Below are positions 14,571 to 27,300 of a stretch of 64,000 nt of DNA, piece after piece. Positions within the stretch are counted from its first letter, which is position 1; each line of letters opens with the position of its first letter. Under the pieces are notes generated by a model, which ran no database searches, was not told the origin of the DNA, and saw only the letters and a list, made by a program, of their open reading frames with translations. A program made the translations under genes and the position numbers. The stretch is from Halichondria panicea (lineage: Eukaryota; Porifera; Demospongiae; Suberitida; Halichondriidae), in contig NC_087386.1 of assembly GCF_963675165.1 (NCBI RefSeq), forward strand, positions 1,166,931 to 1,230,930, read 5' to 3'.

Positions 14571-17500
14571 ATGTACATTTAGAGTTACAACAGAAACATT
14601 GCAAGAATTTCCCAATATCAATTGTTGGTAACCCGAACTGTATTGTACACCAAGACACATTGTATGTCGGTGCTGGCTACAGTGAAAACAAACAAGACAG
14701 GCACCTAGTCCACAGCTACGACCAACTGAAAGATGCTTGGTACCTATTGCCCCCAACTCCCCATGGCCTCTTTGGCCTAGGCTATCTAGAGGAAGGAATA
14801 GTAGCAGTAGGAGGATTGGACTCGCATAATGTCGTTGTTGCTGATGCTTACATATTTGAGTCGAAGTTGAAACAATGGAAGAAAACCATTCCAGGAATGC
14901 CTACAGCTCGATGTCGCTCAACTATTATCAGTCACTCCAAACTTATGGCAGTTTGTGGTGGAATCCAAGAAAATAATACCGTATCAAACAGAGTCGAAGT
15001 GTTTCTATCTGCTTCTAGGTGCTGGTATTCTGCTCCTACATTAGCTGTACCCTGCACTCTCGTTAAGCCTGTCGTGATTGGTGACCATTTCTATTTGGTT
15101 GGTGGTTACAAAAAATGGAGGAAAACATCTGAAGCCACAAATGCAGTTCAATCAATCACCATCTCAGATATTCTTTCAACCAAAGGAAAATGGAGACTGC
15201 TTCAAGACACACCGAATAACCGATCGCTTCCAATCAACATGGCTGGTACTCTAGTTATTATTGGAGGATGGAATGAAGGTCTAAGTGATGCTATCTTCAT
15301 GTTCTCCGAGACATCGAATGCATGGATAAAGATCGGAACATGGCCGATTGCTTTCCGTAGTGGAGGATCCGCCACATTACCAAGTGGAGAGCCAATAGTG
15401 ATAGGAGGAATAAGAGACCCTCAAGCTTTGCTTCAAGTAGTTATCGTTTCTTTAATACCACAGTAGCAAAAAAACACGTATATACATTTATAGCACATAA
15501 TTTATACATTTATACATTCATTTTAGGTTAATGTCACTTATTTTTTCATTACAATTTTCCTTAGATAATATCATTTATAGCTAGAGTATACTGAAATACT
15601 AAACCCTAGTAAACCTAAACCTCGGCCTGAGGTACGGTTCTTTATTATAATTATGTTATAGGTATTGTCCACTACATCAGAATAATTATATGGCAGTAAA
15701 TCAATCTCCGGGGACGAGGGCAAAGCCCTGAGGCCAAGGATGGTTTACGTTTCGAATGTAGTAGACATTATATACTGACTGGAATGAAAAATGCTTGCTA
15801 CATGTAAGCTACCTCACAATAGCCAACAGTCTCAAAATTATTGAAAACAAATAAGTCGACATATAACTTGTAGCCCATGCAGTGCTAAGCTTCTAGCTCT
15901 ACGTCTATGTCCAAGCAGCGAGCCCCACCCATCTGTCCTGCTCTTGCCAACAAGACTTAGTGTCTAGCTGGCTATGTAGACCTTTAAAATCAGTGCTCGG
16001 GAGTTTATGAGGAATGTGGTTAAACACCACCCGATTGCTACGATACTGACCCCTGGGTATAAAATGATGTATTTTTAGACTAGCGTGACGTATAAAGGTT
16101 AATCCCCATTCAGCAAAATACGAGCAGAAGAATTGCAGTTCTAATATTACACTGAAATGGGATGCTTCTCTATAGCTGTTAAAGTATTCAATTCCAAAGA
16201 TGTCGTATGTACATATACGTGTATGTATAGGAAGGCTACTAAAACTATGAACGGAATAATGACATACGCATGCTTTGCGTGTCTTTCGTTCGCGATCTAT
16301 GCAAAAACTTGCAGTTCGAAATTGAAGAGCCTCACGCATTCGAAACCCAATACACGGTAACAAGTGAACTGTTTGTACAAGTGCTGCCTTACCTTGCCAA
16401 TTCATTTCGTAGACAAGTCTTGAGATACTGAGTGGGGTGAGGGATCTTGGAACAGAGCTCTATAATGTGGGCGGGGCATGGGGTGTGGTTTTCCAGCGGT
16501 GGTATACTGCTCATGATGAACCTCAATGAACTGGTGACATCAGAGCGACTGACGTGATACTGGAACACGTGCTCTTTGCTTTCCATCTTTCTAGCCTCCA
16601 ATCCTGAGGAAATCGTAAACATTTTGTTAAAACATTTTGTCAAAATATTGATGCATGGTGATGGGGATGACAATAATTTCACAAATGCAGTAAAAAAAAA
16701 ACTGAAGATTTGGGTATACAATCGACAAACAGTCTGATTTTGGGTACGAACAGAAGCTACACGTTCATGAATGCCCAATTTTACCATAACTGTAAAGTTT
16801 CTGAATCTATTGAGAACTGTTATGTAGTAAACATCACAGGTACATGTATACAACCGTTGGGACAGAAATGTGGCACCATCAGAACAACACTTGGCATTAG
16901 AGCAACTAACAGAGTGTAGTAATCTCACCATCAGTCTTTGAGGTCAACACGAGTCCCTCAAAGAGCACCCTCTCTCGTGTGGGTGTGTCCCACTCCATCA
17001 CGGCAGCTACACCTACTTGCAGGTAGGGGGCACACACTCCCACGTCACTGCTGGAGGAGGCGGAGTCTCGGGAGAGAAGGTAGTCCTGAGGAACAGTGAG
17101 GTAATAGTTAGAAACTTTATGCAAGCAAGTAAAAATCTCCCAAAACGTGGCTAGAAGCCTTACACTGTACCTGTTAGTTGTACTATATAGCATTGCGCAT
17201 GCAGGCAGATTACAGCTGGAATACACAGGCAGACACACACACAAACAGCTTAAAGTACACTTCTGGCGGCTACGCCCTGAGGCATATAATAAAGGGACAT
17301 CTTACTTGTGGTATTCTTGTATACATGTGCATAAGCTATTGTTGTTGACTCAATACAAATTTACAGTATCCAAGAACCCGCCTCCTCACTCACCCCTCCG
17401 AAGGTCTCTGGGTAGACATCTTGCAGGTTGCCCACGGTGGGGATGGGGGTGGGCCTGCTCACAATACCCGGCATTGCAGGGAGGGCAGTCGGCTGGAACG

Positions 17501-18306
17501 TCATCTTCCTGTGGGTGGGCACAGGATACAGTGCGTGTGATTCAATCGGATTTAAATATCAAACTCTTCGATAATTTCAAGGAAGTAAAATCAAAAACTG
17601 ACTATATAATTAATATGCACATTCATTGATTATATGCACACATTTTCATTCAACGTAGTATGATGGATCGTATAAATTGTTGGACCTTGAGGGGGGCTAA
17701 TGGTTACCTTGGGTGGTGTTTGGAGTAGAGAGAGTGGGCGTGGTCATACGACTGCAGGGGGTAGAGTGCCTCCAGTGTGTGTAGGTAGTCTAGAGCCTGT
17801 ATCTCAGTCGGCAGCAGCCAAGAGGACGCCAACAACTCCTCCGCCTAGAGGGGGGGGGGGTGATATTATATTGAGTACCTGTATAGCGATACGTACAGTA
17901 CAGTAGTATGCTGCTCTTAAAAGTGATTGGCTATAAGGGTATAGTTGCTCTGACTATCCTGAAAGTTGAAATATGCTAACCCACTATGGGCTATGTACAG
18001 CCAAACAATTGCCATTGAGCAGCTTGAACAATATGAGTCGATCAAACAATCTAAGCTCTGAGATAACGATGGATGATCAGTCCACCATGCTTGCTGCACA
18101 GACTCAGCACAACTCACTAGATAATCCCTCAGGCTTCTGCTGACAGTGTGGAAACAGATGTGCTTCAGACCAGCTGCCACAGGAGTGCCCTGTACACGAG
18201 AGGTATAACAAGACAGAGTTCACATGTACAGTATTGCTTTCTTCAGACTACAGTATTTCACATAATTATGACGGTGATAAGGGAACACACACGCACACGC
18301 ACACGC

Positions 18307-18346
<40 letters not shown>

Positions 18347-21300
18347 AAATAGTGGAAGCAATGTCAATCTTTTACAGCTAGGGACTGCCAACACTAACAC
18401 ACCGTCTGCATCAGTAGTGAGGTGGCTGTGTGGAGGTCCCTCCTGTCCAGAGCCTCCACCACGAACCCCATGGCCACGGTGGTCATGTGACTGAGCGAGC
18501 CATCGTAATGTCCCTCACCATCCCTCACTGTCTGGTCCTCCACTGCACCAGAGAGACCGAACCCACTCGAGTCCATTGTGAAGCCACGCCCATCCTATAA
18601 GGTCGGTAAAGGGTGATGTGAATATACATACAGTGTACACTTACTATGTACACAAACCATATGCCATTGAAATATAACGTGGTCTGTTAAAGGGAACATA
18701 GATCAGTAGCTGCTACTTATATACTCTCTTCTTAACCACTACATCAAATGGACAATGGTGCTATAATTATGATTTACCGTTTTGTCGTTGCCACTTGTTC
18801 TGGTATGGACGAGGTAGGTCTGTGCCAGAGGGAGGCTGCTCTTCAACAGTGCGTCCTTGATCACCTCCTGCAGACGTGCGTGGGGGGTAGTGTATGTGGG
18901 GGTAGCGTGGGTGGGGGGTAGTGTATGTGGGGATAGCGTGGGTGGGGGGTAGTAAAGATCATGTGACTGGACAAATTAATATCTACACAAATCAAATACA
19001 TGAAAGTCTTTACATAATTAGTGCTAAAATACACACTGTTTCTACTCACCTTGGTGCTCATTTTGTCCCAAGCTTTCACGAGGGCCTGATCCACGTACGT
19101 CATAGGCCCCGCCCCCTTCCCCACCACCCCCGCACTCCCGGTGGACAGATTACTCTTCTCTGCCTTGGGTAGGAATGCTCTCAGTTGGTCTATATAGCCA
19201 GTGAGATCCATCAGAGACACACTCGGGCCAAACATGGTGGAGTTTTCTTCAACAACACTCTCACCGCCTGCATGAGAGTTAGAAATGTAAAGCAATGTTA
19301 TAACCAATACTTCATACTAAACAAAAACCAGAAACAAACTTTATTTTGACTGAATTCGCTTAAATCTTGAAAACTCAAAAAATACAATTTTAATGATACA
19401 GATTTTATCGGGACCATCCTATGATTTACAAAATGAAAGAGAAGAGCTCTTTCGACAAATATCATGTTTAATATATAACTCAGATTACTTACCTGTTGCG
19501 TGCTCTGTCTCAGTCTTTCCCTCCTCTGCCTCAAGTATGACCTGGGTCCGGATGATGCGTGTGAGGAAGCCGAGGGTCATGAGGAGCAGCTGACTGGCAA
19601 ACTGACAATAGTGCTCCTCCACATAGTTACGACGAATGGCCCCTATCAACAGCTGTGTATGAGGATCGCAAAAAGAGAGAGGTAGGAGTGAACAATGGGT
19701 GAGAGCAAGACAAACAGTTCACACACTGTGGTATATGATCATCAGCAAAGTAGACATACATTTTGTACAACTACAACTACAACTATCGTATAGCGCGAAA
19801 TTTTCGTAATGTTTGCAGATTTCATGGGTTAGCAATCCTGCAATCCTACACGAAAATTAAGTCCACGAAAATTGTTCTTTATTAGAATTATCTGCTATAA
19901 TGTGCAAATATTAAAGACGTGGCTTCCGGTAAGCAGTCATTCCGCGAACTTTGTGCAACGAAATGCTTTTAGAGGCCATTCCACGAAATATAAGTGCCTC
20001 AAAAATTTCACGTTATACGGAATATAGAGAAAAGAAATGCACAAAACCACAATCTTATATACATGTACATCTCGACGTATAAAAGCGTAAAAAGTAGGAG
20101 TATACGGACCTGTACTACAGTGTCCAGTTGTTCCGGGGGGAGAGGAGGGAGAGTGGGTGTGGTCTCATCTGTAGGTGTCTGCGTACCTCCATCACCCTCA
20201 CTAGATCCTGTGTGTGTGAGGTGTGTGTGTGTGTGTGTGTAAGCTAGGTGTGTGTGAGAGGTATGTATGTGAGGTATGTGTGTGTGAGGTGTGTGTGTGG
20301 GGTGTGTGTGTGTGTGGGGTGTGTGTGTGTGGGGTGTGTGTGTGTGAGGTGTGTGTGTGTGAGGTGTGTGTGTGTGAGGTGTGTGTGTGTGGGGTGTGTG
20401 TGTGGGGTGTGTGTGTGTGGGGTGTGTGTGTGTGAGGTGTGTGTGTGTGAGGTGTGTGTGTGTGGGGTGTGTGTGTGTGGGGTGTGTAGAGCGGAGGGTG
20501 GTATGAGATTGATACGTTTGCTACTTTATATGGAATTAATTGTATTAAGAGCTAGGCCAACATGATTGCAGAGAATACGAGTGTACACACATTGTCTAGC
20601 GGGCATTGCATAAGTGCTCATTTGATCAATGACTGACTAGTCACATTATGCAGCTAACAATGCCAGTTAAGATGTGATGTCAACAGCTAGCTGTAAGATT
20701 GGAGCACACGTGCAGGCAGGACACACACAGCTAGCCTGTGGAGATTACTAGTCACATTCTATTTACTTCGTGATCCTAACTAACAATAGACCGTTCACAA
20801 TACAGTTATGCAAAGGAGCAATCTACATTGTCTAAAAGCTATTAAAAGCATCAGTGAATACTGTTTAATATTAGAATGAGAAGCCGACTTCCAAAGAAGG
20901 ACATGAGCAATGAATAGTCACACGGAACGCTAAAAGAGGCGGTTCTAAAGCTCTTCCTTCCTATACATTGCAATTACACCACATGACAGACAAAGTATTG
21001 TACTACATCCTTTGAAGTGGTTAGTATCTATGTGTACGGTGTGTATGGTAACGTGCTCTGAGGCAGTATAAAAGCTACGCCAACAAGAAGCTGGTCACCA
21101 ATTAAATTCAAGTGAACAAAGAAGCAATCAAATCACAAAGTTCAAATCTCCTGAGCTAACAAGAAATGAAAATGGTGTCCTACTTCTTCAAGATTGCCAT
21201 AGTAGTACTGACCATATCACAACAAGCCACTGCAAACAAACAAGGTGTGTGTACAGTGCATTCACAATTAAGAGGTGTTTCGGCGCATAATTATAATTAT

Positions 21301-24300
21301 AGTTCATCATGAAATACTTCATTCCATCTTTTACTCTTTATAGATACTCTATGGCATGTGAGACCAGTCAGTGTTGTTATCCAGCATCAAGTGCTTGGAC
21401 TCAGCTCAGAGACCAACTGTACGCCACTCGACACAGAGGCAGCGGCAGCTGTCAGCACATCAAGCACAACTGCTGGGTATGTCAGCTGTGACCATCCCAC
21501 CAGGATCACCGACTCACACAAAAGCACACCAGTGTTCACACAAGACACTCACGACACAGTGTACACTTGGGGAAGCAAGGCTGATCGTGTGCTCTTCACG
21601 TTCTCATCAACAAAAACCATCGATTCGATTGCACTACACTATTTCTCCAACTCTGACAATCAGGGGCTTCCCAAAATAAGATTGCTTGCCGTTCCTGATG
21701 ATTTTGAAGTAATGGATACCATCGAGAGGTCGTACCCACTAGGCATTATTGATGAGGTCAGACCAGGAAGAGAGGAATCTGGGCTGAAGAATAAGAGCAG
21801 AGATGTTGGCTTTGAGACCAGCAAGATTCTAATGATCAAAGATCGAAGCAAAAACTACCATTTCTCCCTCAGTGAAATAGAGTTCTTCACCAGTGATATA
21901 GGTGAGTTTGCTGATAATGTTATATCATATCATTATAGATTTCACTTACCCACATTATCGTTATGACGTAACTATTCTACCATATTTAACTAAATCACTC
22001 CATTTGTTCAGATTCTATGGACGTAATCACCACTACAGCCACTACAGCCGCTCCCACTACCATGGCAACTGTTGGTGAGTAGCTATATGCAATTACCAGC
22101 TTCCACTATATTATAGACAAATACACAACTATAGCTGTATATAATAGTCAGTACTGAGTGTAAATATCAATGATTTCAAATACAGTATAATTTTCTCTAC
22201 AGCTACTACAACTGATTTAACGGAGTCTACGACAACCGACGTTTCCATAGAAACCACACTGGGTGTGCAGAGTTCGGAAGCTCTCTCTGGAGATCTCAAA
22301 ACAGTCAGTCACCAAACTGTCCTCTGTGTAATGACCGCTGCTCTACTGGCAGCACTCGCCATGCTTGCATAGCCTATAGCCTAGCCCACCCATCAAAACT
22401 CATTATTTTATCCATTGCACACAGCACATGCAGAATCATTATCATTCAACATCATGTATATGCAATATAATCCAAACTCCAAACATGTGATGTATATCAA
22501 ACTGACAACTTTCAATTCATATTACTGTAGAGCTATAACATGTGACTTCTAATGTGGTTATGCACTCTCTTATTATAACACAGCTGTATGACACGGCCCG
22601 AGCTGTATATGCAATGCTAGCATATACAAGTGCAAAAAACATTTTGTGAAAAAATGGGGAAGAGTAGGGTTGGAAGAGCATGTGCACTGAAGTAACAAAA
22701 AGTTCAAAAACAAGATTGTGGGTTGGTATAGTCTTGCATGCTCCAACTAGTTGGGGGTGGGGCACGATCTTTAACAGTTGGGTCCAGCACTACTTCTCGT
22801 TACACCTCTTTCTTTATTTGAGACGCTTGATCACCTATTTGACCATCAACTTGCATGTGTTTCTACATAATGACGCATTTGAATGAGGCTTTTTCAAATT
22901 AGCGTTTCTTTCTGTTACAGCACCGAAACACATGGTGTAATAAATGTGAGACTCTACAGATGAGCCCTGCCCACCCAAAACTCGAAGTAGTGCTGGACCC
23001 AACTGTTAAAGATCGTGCCCCACCCCCAACTAGTTGGAGCATGCAAGACTATACCAACCCACAATCTTGTTTTCGAACTTTTTGTTACTTCAGTGCACAT
23101 GCTCTTCCAACCTTACTCTTCCCCATTTTTTCACAAAATGTTTTTTGCACTTGTTTGTAAACTTTTTTCGCTGCATGCATGCGTTAATAAGTGGTCCTGA
23201 GAAACCACGTACAATATTTTAAGTGATGACGTTTTGTGTCTATTCTAATGGGCGTTCCTTTTAGGGTTACCCATCTTGTTCACATCCTTTTGCCAGCGGC
23301 TCATCCAACATGCAACCCTACTTCTCACCATTATTTTTTTCACAAAATTTTTTTACACTTGTTTGTACCTACAATTTTTCTTCGCAAGTACTAGCATAGA
23401 TTTATCTACGGTGCTAGCTAGATCAAATATCTTCAGTAGGTGGCAATCTACCTTTACTATGCGGATAAAAAGAGCTAGCAACTGTACTGAATTTTTATTA
23501 CCCGAGGCGCGCGTGGGCGGCCACGGGTATAGTAGTCCGTTGGTCTGTTTGTTTGTTTGTAATGTGTGAGTCTACTCACCTGCATGCCATGGCACTGCGT
23601 TTACAGCATGGATAGCCTTCATACAACAAGTTATTAATTTTAATAGTGGCAGAATTTCATGTTAAACCTTCGTTGTCAAATAAAAACGAGCAAAAGCTAA
23701 GAAGCTTGTGACTGGGTCTGCTTACCTGGATGCTCTAGCACTGCGTTTACAGCATGGGTAGCCTCCACACAACAAGTCAGTACTTCTAATAGTGGCAGCT
23801 TTCGGTGTTAAAGCTTCGTTGTCTAATAAAAGCGAGCAAAATGTAGCTTGAACCATAGATTGAAGAGTTAGAGGGATAGGAAACGGTTGGTATCTCGAGT
23901 AACATCCGCGCTACGCTGCGGTTTAATCGAGGCCATCACAACAATATCTATTTCTACACTCAGTGCATAATAAACTACAAGTAACTGTGCTTAGTCCGTG
24001 CAACTCACTTATATTTCAAGGTCTATACCTATTGTAGTAGTCATAACCAACACGCTTACACGTTATATGTTCCAATAGCTCTAAAACAGCCTTGGGAACA
24101 TATAACTTTATTGGAAAGTCTCTTTTTACTGGGTGTGGTCAGTCATTAGCAAGTACTACACGTGGCTCATGGACTAGGCGTGTTTTAAGTTGCTGAAAGA
24201 GATGATGTCTCGAGGAAACACAGCTTTGGGAGTTACCCGGCAAAAGTGTGCTTAATAGCCTCGTTCATAGGGCGTAGCGAGGATAATTTTCGAGGCTCCA

Positions 24301-27300
24301 CTGCAGATTCAATGTAAAATCATCACGTGCACCACTCCGTTTCCTATCCCTCTAACTCTTCAATCTATGCTTGAACAGAACTTGCACATGCGTTACTTAT
24401 AACTGAAGTGATCCTGTACCAGGTCCAGAAACAATGGAACAGGGTCACTAAAGTAGAAAGCTGTATATACCAGGAACAATATTGGAACAGGGTCACTAAA
24501 CCAGAAAGCTTGCTTTAGCTGACTGGGATCCATGCAGGACCTGGAGCCATACTTCTCTGAGACTCCATGCTTCTTTGCTGTGATCCTAATCCACAGTGCA
24601 TATATTTATAGTACTACTACCTGTTCTCAAATGTTTCAGCATGCCTCCAGTCTGGTTTAGTTTTATTGCTCCTGAGTTGCTGTGCAAGTCATGCATGATG
24701 ATGATAACAACATCACTATATGCACTGCATTATATCAGTCTTCTGGTTTCTTTATAATCATGTCACCAGCCGAGGGTTTGCACTTTAGTGCTCTAGTTTG
24801 CACTGTTGCAGTTTGTGTCTGTTATGATAATTTTCATAAGTTTTTTGGTCTTATGCATGCAATAATTTATTATCACAAGCTCAGACAGAGCAGGCTCAGA
24901 ATGCAATGAAGAGCTTCAACATAATGAGCATTAACTGGAGCGGTAAGAATCGACAGTTCAAAACACTACTGTTGCTGTAGACCTCAAGTGGTTGCTAAGA
25001 TAATAGGGGCGTGGCCGTGCTTTCGACTATGTCTGAGCATGCTCAGTAGGTAAAAAATGGCGACCTCACCTCTGCACCTATTAAAGAGGGTGTAGCTTCC
25101 ACCCTAGCAAATTTAACTTCGAAGGAAATAGATTAGTTACTGCACTACCCAAGGCGACTGAGAACAGTAATATGTCACTAGTTTGTCTTGTGGACCTACA
25201 GTTCTCTAGATTATCTGACTGATGAACGTGAGGAGAAGAATGACAAAAAGTGGTTGTTTTTTTTGTTTTGCTGTTTTTATAACTTTTTCATACAATGTTC
25301 AATTCAGTTCATATTTCACACAAATGTCACAAATGATATTGGCAACAGATATATAAACTCAAAATAACTTTGTCTTGCTTCTTGGGTGAGATCCAGAGGG
25401 GGCCTTTTTGCTGTTTTCGACCCAACCCTACTATTAGCACTACCGTGCTAATGATATATGCATGCAGTTACACCAGAGGAGGTACGACACGCGGTTAAGC
25501 TCACGTGGCTGCTATTTCTTGATTGAAGGCAAGAAAGACAAAGAAGTGGTTAAAAATGCATTCCAATGACGACATTCAACTGGTGGCAAGTAAGCGCCAT
25601 AAAGAGACAAGTTTAGAGCATAAAACTCAGTGAATTTGTTGCTGGCTAGTAGCTAGAGTTTTACAAGTAGAGATTAGATTTGTTGTAAGAACCAAGGCTC
25701 AGATGTTTGCAGTGATCCTATCCTGAATGCAGGCACAGAATACTTATTGAATACTCTAAAACAGAATTACACTAAAAACAATAATATCTCAAAATCTAAG
25801 TGGTGGTTGAAACTGGTTGAAAAGCTATTTCACATCAGTATAAGCCCAGCAATCAACAATCCTGATCTTAGAAACGTTAAGTGTATTTTTTGAAAGATAC
25901 ACGCCAAACCAAATCCACTATCAAAGTACACAGTCTTGAATGATATTCATGCACAAGTTAATGAGATTCATAATCCTTTTGGCTGGTCATATGACAGTGT
26001 CGTACCTCCTCTGCAGTTACACAGAACACTGCATGGAGCAGCATGCCCATGTATAGCATTACATTCTTTATATAGGCAATGAGTCTATAAAGTAACAAGA
26101 CAGATATCAGAGCTATAATTATACTGATATAGATGTCCATTAAGAGCTTCAGCCAACTAGTGTTCAAGCTGGCGCTGTGCTAATGCCTCTCGCCATGTTT
26201 TTGCTTTCGCTCAAAAGTATTAGAGTGTTATCTATAATGAATTTTATATTAAAGTTAGCTTATCTATATAAAGTCACTGAGAAGAAAAGACTTATTTACA
26301 TGCATCTATTGTAAGTTATTATTTTTTGTATTATGTGGCTTACCAGGACATCAAGAAAGAAGAAAATTGATTCTTCCAGGATCTGTAGTTCAGTGTATAT
26401 AATATCTAAGAAGAAAAGACCTGTGTACATGCATATTGTTATCTATATTGTTATATGGTAGTGTTTTGTGGCTTACCAGGCCCTCAAGACAAAGATGATT
26501 CTGCCAGGAGGATCTGGATCTGGATCTTGGATATTATTTTCTCACACATGGGGAATGAGCGCGCATGCGCATTACATCCACAGGAATAATTAAAGGGTGT
26601 GTCCAAAGAGATCAATTTTACAAATGGCTACTGTACTGCTAGCTAGCTGTTTTAACAGATATTTTCTGAGTATTGTAGCTAACAAAAAGCTAGCGCTTTA
26701 GTGCAAGGCTAACTCATATGTTGAATAGAAAGTTTGTGCGGACAGATGATGCTATGAAAGATTCTGAAGAGACTGCAACAGCCTTCAATGTGAGTCAAAC
26801 TAGCCATAACTCGAGAAAGAAGCTTTAGTTTGCTAATCCACGAATCAAAATCCAAGAGAACGTGGCTAGAAGCCTATAAAAGCTGTTAGTTTTCGTCGCA
26901 TTGTAACCGTTGAGCAGTTATAGCTGGAATACACACACACACACACAGACAGACACACACACAGTCAGCTTTACCGTATCCCTCGTGCGGCTACGCCTCG
27001 AGGCATAATTACAGTACTAGTGATCCATGCAGGCAGGCTACAAGATGACAGCTCTTATTGCAGTTCTATATGCTCTAGCTCTAAGCCACCTACTGACTGT
27101 ATCAAAAGCACAAGGTAAATAAACATGTCTATACTCAGTACAGCATTAAAGATTATAACCTAGCTTTCTTGCATAAGAGTTGATTTCAAAGAACCAACAT
27201 AACATTATTATCTACAAACTGCAAGGATCATTAACTTTCCTTCTCTACATTACATCCTCATAATTATATACACATTCAGATGGCAGTCCACTGGTCCCAG

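Larger units (their letters stand above)
16393..20207 (-). other. SPG11: SPG11 exon block 2 (exons 8-17)
   Basis: Exons read by eye: 20110-20207, 19493-19652, 19050-19267, 18778-18867, 18403-18594, 18118-18189, 17708-17844, 17394-17508, 16929-17085 and 16393-16603. Phases join through the whole block. QLLLMTLGFL (exon 9) lines up with human QLLNLTLSFL, EVIKDALLKSSLPLAQTYL (exon 11) with the EEVIASAILNNKIPEAQTFF region, and GLKHICFHTVSRSLRDYL (exon 13) with QLLKICFYTTNKNIRDFL. Exon 8 is Pro/Thr-rich, and its acceptor abuts a long GT-rich minisatellite. Confidence 0.85.

Noticed and set aside
14381..14658. Open frames of repeated His/Thr or Cys/Val codons around 14381-14658 on both strands
   Set aside because: They are translations of the (CA)n microsatellite, not genes.
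16157..16360. Plus-strand open frame of 67 codons between the kinase-kelch gene and SPG11 exon 17
   Set aside because: No domain, no splice context, not conserved in any recognisable way.
20223..20565. Cys/Val/Gly-rich open frames and a regularly spaced repeat that might suggest a CRISPR array
   Set aside because: The units are simple GT-rich minisatellite repeats without unique spacers, in animal-type DNA.
22517..23222. Several open frames of 60-80 codons that look alike on both strands
   Set aside because: They are the two arms of the fold-back repeat read in both directions.
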